Below are positions 63,948 to 64,000 of a stretch of DNA of 64,000 nucleotides, piece after piece. Each line of letters opens with the position of its first letter. Within the stretch, counting starts at the first letter, position 1. The stretch lies in contig JAPLKS010000018.1 in NCBI GenBank assembly GCA_026387915.1, forward strand, positions 62,001-126,000, read 5' to 3'. Origin of the DNA: Gemmatimonadota bacterium. GTDB lineage: Bacteria > Gemmatimonadota > Gemmatimonadetes > Gemmatimonadales > Gemmatimonadaceae. The notes under the pieces are model-generated. The model saw only the letters and a list, made by a program, of their open reading frames with translations. It made no database searches and was not told where the DNA came from. Position numbers and translations under genes: made by a program.

Positions 63948-64000
63948 AACGGAGAGAGATGCTTGGGGTGCTCGGCGCTGGGATAACGGCAACAGCGAGT
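63944..64000 (+). CDS. N-terminus of a Tat-exported protein, cut by the window end
   Basis: Only 19 codons are inside the window. A GTG overlapping the GMC stop (GTGA) starts VKRREMLGVLGAGITATAS, a short twin-arginine-type signal peptide. It is the third gene of the gluconate-dehydrogenase-like operon. The product cannot be assigned from this fragment; a further redox partner or sugar enzyme is likely. Confidence 0.6.
   Translation, partial: MKRREMLGVLGAGITATAS

Overview
The window is GC-rich, gene-dense bacterial chromosome of ordinary, mostly housekeeping and metabolic character. There are no rRNA or tRNA genes, phage genes, insertion sequences or CRISPR arrays. The many secreted and lipoprotein genes, paired Ser/Thr kinases, alpha/beta-fused 2-oxoacid dehydrogenase E1 and many 4-bp gene overlaps would suit a Gemmatimonadota-type organism. 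That placement is an inference from style and gene content, not from a phylogenetic marker.

Layout. 1-11.2 kb: greA, convergent glpD, then a likely operon of a PEGA-domain lipoprotein, the fatty-acid oxidation pair fadI-fadJ, an M14 peptidase, proline dehydrogenase, a small unknown protein and rsgA. 11.3-16.4 kb: pdxH, moaB/mogA, an OsmC protein, a 2Fe-2S thioredoxin-like ferredoxin, two small unknown proteins, a YtcJ-type amidohydrolase and a small exported protein. 16.6-21.7 kb: a tightly overlapping lipid-modification operon (acyl desaturase, FAD oxidoreductase, DUF1365, Cfa-type methyltransferase, second Cfa-like methyltransferase). 21.7-27.2 kb: exported hydrolase, fused E1, a membrane protein and a tyrosine phenol-lyase. 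27.2-33.2 kb: a complete chemotaxis core operon on the minus strand (cheA-cheW-cheR-cheD-cheY-cheX-cheB) without a receptor gene. 33.2-34.45 kb: noncoding DNA, a small HNH protein and a repeat/palindrome block. 34.4-45.1 kb: AraC-Ogt repair protein, NAD synthetase, class A PBP, CHASE3/GAF protein, M8-like lipoprotein metallopeptidase, a small lipoprotein and lon. 45.3-55.4 kb: two paralogous membrane Ser/Thr kinases, two alpha/beta hydrolases, an unknown protein, a DEAD-box helicase, a pseudopilin-like protein, a small lipoprotein and an SGNH hydrolase. 55.4-64 kb: M20 hydrolase, a selenoprotein, phosphofructokinase, an exported unknown, a DEAH helicase, and a gluconate-dehydrogenase-type pair (subunit 3 plus GMC flavoprotein) followed by a gene cut by the window edge.

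The most notable item is at 56856-57092. A SelW/Rdx-family gene has an in-frame TGA at exactly the second position of its CxxU redox motif. A 7-bp hairpin with a GGUCU loop starts 14 nt after the TGA, as expected of a bacterial SECIS element. A conventional gene caller would miss or truncate this gene, and it implies that the organism has selenocysteine machinery elsewhere.

Other recurring structure: four of eleven convergent gene pairs overlap by exactly 4 bp through complementary stop codons (CTAG or CTAA). A 12-mer (TTATAAAGATAG) is shared by two divergent promoter regions. A 10-bp tandem repeat next to a large palindrome lies between HNH and ogt. A terminator hairpin ends 20 nt before the HNH start codon.
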